DNA of 34,063 nt. Source: an uncultured Porphyromonadaceae bacterium. GTDB lineage: Bacteria; Bacteroidota; Bacteroidia; Bacteroidales; Muribaculaceae. The stretch spans positions 1 through 34,063 of the forward strand of contig CAMWIM010000021.1 of the NCBI GenBank assembly GCA_947174335.1, read 5' to 3'. Below are positions 32,906 through 34,063 of the stretch, piece after piece. The notes beneath the pieces were generated by a model. That model had not been told where the DNA came from. It saw nothing but the letters and a program-made list of their open reading frames with translations, and ran no database searches. The translations under genes were made by a program, and so were the position numbers. Numbering within the stretch: position 1 is the stretch's first letter; the number at the start of each line of letters is the position of its first letter.

Positions 32906-33931
32906 TTGAAAAGGCAATTATTATATTTCTTGACATTTGTATTGTTCGGACTGTATTCATCTGCGGTTGAACCGACATGGAGTATAGATGTCGGTTCGGT
33001 ATTTGATAACAGAGAAGGTGATTCAAAATATACGAAAGCTGAAACATTTTTCTTTATCACCGTAGCGCCTGAAGTTGGACTTAAAATTACTGATAAGGAC
33101 CGAATTGCAGGAGGTTGTGTTTGGAATCAACCGCTTGAAGATAAGTTTGGTAAGGTAAAGCCGACTATATATTATCGTCATAACGGAGAAAAGTGGAGAT
33201 TTTCAATGGGGCTGTTCCCGCGAACTCAGTTAAGAGAGCCATTGCCCGGTTTCCTTTGGAGTGATTCATTGAGTTATTTCCAGAAGAATGTCAGAGGTGC
33301 ATTGGTTCAGTATGATGGCGGGAATAAAGGCTTTTTTGATGCATATATCGATTGGCGAGGTCTTCAATCGGAAACGACAAGAGAAGCCTTCAACATAATG
33401 TTTCATGGGGAAATTCGTCCTAAAAATCCTCATTTGTTGGTGGGTGCTCACGTGTTGATGAATCATTTTGCCAAGTCAAAAAATCCGGGTTACGAACAGC
33501 ATGTAGTCGACAACTTTTTAGCTAACCCTTATATCGGAGTTGATTACAGCAAGTCAACCGTGTTGGATAGTCTTGTTGTAAAATTAGGTATTCTACAAAC
33601 GATTGAACGCAACCGCGCGCAAGACAACTGGGATTGTCCCGGCGGATTGTGGCTTGACGGCACATTTGAGTGGAAAATGTTAGGGGCAAAAAACTCACTT
33701 TATTTAGGTAGGAGAGGTCTGTTGCCGATATATGGTGAATTTGGCGCACAGTTGTATCAAGGAGAACCATATTATCAGTCAAAATTTTATGATCGACTTG
33801 ATTTATATGGTCATATCTATCGTAATAAATCAATTGATTTACAGGCTCAGCTTAATTTTAATTTTGCAAAAGGCTGTTTTATTTTTTACCAACGGCTGAC
33901 AGTTGTTATATACTTGGGAAATTTTCTTTAA
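32906..33931 (+). CDS. Predicted outer-membrane beta-barrel protein, TTG start
   Basis: The 341-aa protein starts with TTG: the frame has a stop at 32888-32890 and no ATG before codon ~100, while TTG 32906 gives a proper signal peptide (KRQLLYFLTFVLFGLYSSA). The mature part has many short amphipathic strands with Tyr/Trp (AETFFFITVAPEVGLKIT, TIYYRHNGEKWRFSMGLF, DAYIDWRGLQ), suggesting a beta barrel. I do not recognise a named family; similar proteins are annotated as hypothetical in Bacteroides. It lies 31 bp after DUF4491 and is likely the last gene of the pepD-muramidase unit. The last strand (CFIFYQRLTVVIYLGNF) ends with aromatic residues, as in barrel C-termini. Confidence 0.72.
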   Translation: MKRQLLYFLTFVLFGLYSSAVEPTWSIDVGSVFDNREGDSKYTKAETFFFITVAPEVGLKITDKDRIAGGCVWNQPLEDKFGKVKPTIYYRHNGEKWRFSMGLFPRTQLREPLPGFLWSDSLSYFQKNVRGALVQYDGGNKGFFDAYIDWRGLQSETTREAFNIMFHGEIRPKNPHLLVGAHVLMNHFAKSKNPGYEQHVVDNFLANPYIGVDYSKSTVLDSLVVKLGILQTIERNRAQDNWDCPGGLWLDGTFEWKMLGAKNSLYLGRRGLLPIYGEFGAQLYQGEPYYQSKFYDRLDLYGHIYRNKSIDLQAQLNFNFAKGCFIFYQRLTVVIYLGNFL

Positions 33932-33936
33932 AAAAA

Positions 33937-33968
33937 TTTGCACAGAATAAAAAAAGGTCGTAACTTTG
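33937..33968 (+). promoter_or_regulatory. Promoter of tRNA-Gly, TTTG-N20-TAACTTTG
   Basis: TTTG at 33937-33940, 20-nt spacer, TAACTTTG at 33961-33968. Exact consensus; the tRNA begins 44 nt after the -7 box. Confidence 0.85.
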
Positions 33969-34011
33969 CACCGCAAAAGAGAAATATTAGTTTCTCAACA
34001 CGCCGACCAAT

Positions 34012-34063
34012 GCGAAAATAGCTCAGTTGGTAGAGCACAACCTTGCCAAGGTTGGGGTCGCGG
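34012..34063 (+). tRNA. tRNA-Gly(GCC), truncated by the window end
   Basis: The acceptor strand is GCGAAAA. The D arm is GCTC-AGTTGGTA-GAGC. The anticodon stem CAACC/GGTTG encloses loop TTGCCAA with anticodon GCC (glycine). The variable loop begins, then the window ends; the T arm and 3' acceptor strand are outside. Confidence 0.95.

Overview
The window reads as an ordinary chromosomal segment of a Bacteroidales bacterium, perhaps near Bacteroides, Prevotella or Muribaculaceae; the family is inferred. The evidence is a short primary sigma factor without region 1.1, a BamD plus Rpb6-like omega pair, a lipoprotein form of OmpH/Skp, a ribosomal protein S16 with a long charged tail, BspA-type repeats with Big_2 domains, families I recall as Bacteroidales-typical (DUF4250, DUF4923, DUF4491), and promoters of the Bacteroidetes form TTTG-N20-TAnnTTTG. 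Five promoters match that form exactly with the same 20-nt spacer. No phage, insertion sequence, CRISPR array or conjugative gene is visible.

Layout. 1-977: 3' end of a leucine-rich-repeat gene built from exact 63-bp repeats, an unrecognised 151-aa gene and a terminator. 1049-3065 (minus): a Fur-family regulator downstream of a metal permease fused to an HMA domain, with a 7-1-7 palindrome in the permease promoter and two hairpin-rich repeats between the genes. 3151-5434 (minus): a small envelope protein overlapping prmA, then a cysteine-less thioredoxin-fold protein behind a long structured leader. 5635-8951 (minus): housekeeping block with a Crp-type regulator, rpoD, rpsO, omega and bamD.

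9054-15345 (plus): a tightly packed transcript of DUF4250, UvrD/PcrA helicase, carboxynorspermidine decarboxylase, family 2 glycosyltransferase, RadC and a DUF4923 protein. 15394-19291 (plus): polysaccharide export pair (a multi-SLBB outer-membrane exporter and a Wzz-like co-polymerase). Then rpsP, and a large secreted LRR/Big_2 protein with a probable type IX secretion tail. 22686-25957 (plus): three-gene unit of a sugar kinase fused to a RapZ C-terminal domain, a MurU-like nucleotidyltransferase and a family 4 glycosyltransferase. This unit is the most interesting system here, because it looks like an amino-sugar salvage kinase joined to the GlcN6P-sensing part of RapZ.

25964-30171 (minus): HD-domain protein, ilvE, an M23/LysM peptidase, a small SWEET-like membrane protein, an OmpH-like lipoprotein and a 53-aa membrane-anchored protein. 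30305-33931 (plus): pepD, a muramidase, DUF4491 and a predicted outer-membrane protein with a TTG start. The window ends inside a tRNA-Gly(GCC) gene.

Several genes act on the cell envelope: BamD, the OmpH-like protein, the M23 peptidase, the muramidase, the kinase/MurU pair and the polysaccharide exporter. They sit in separate transcription units, so joint regulation is not shown by the sequence.
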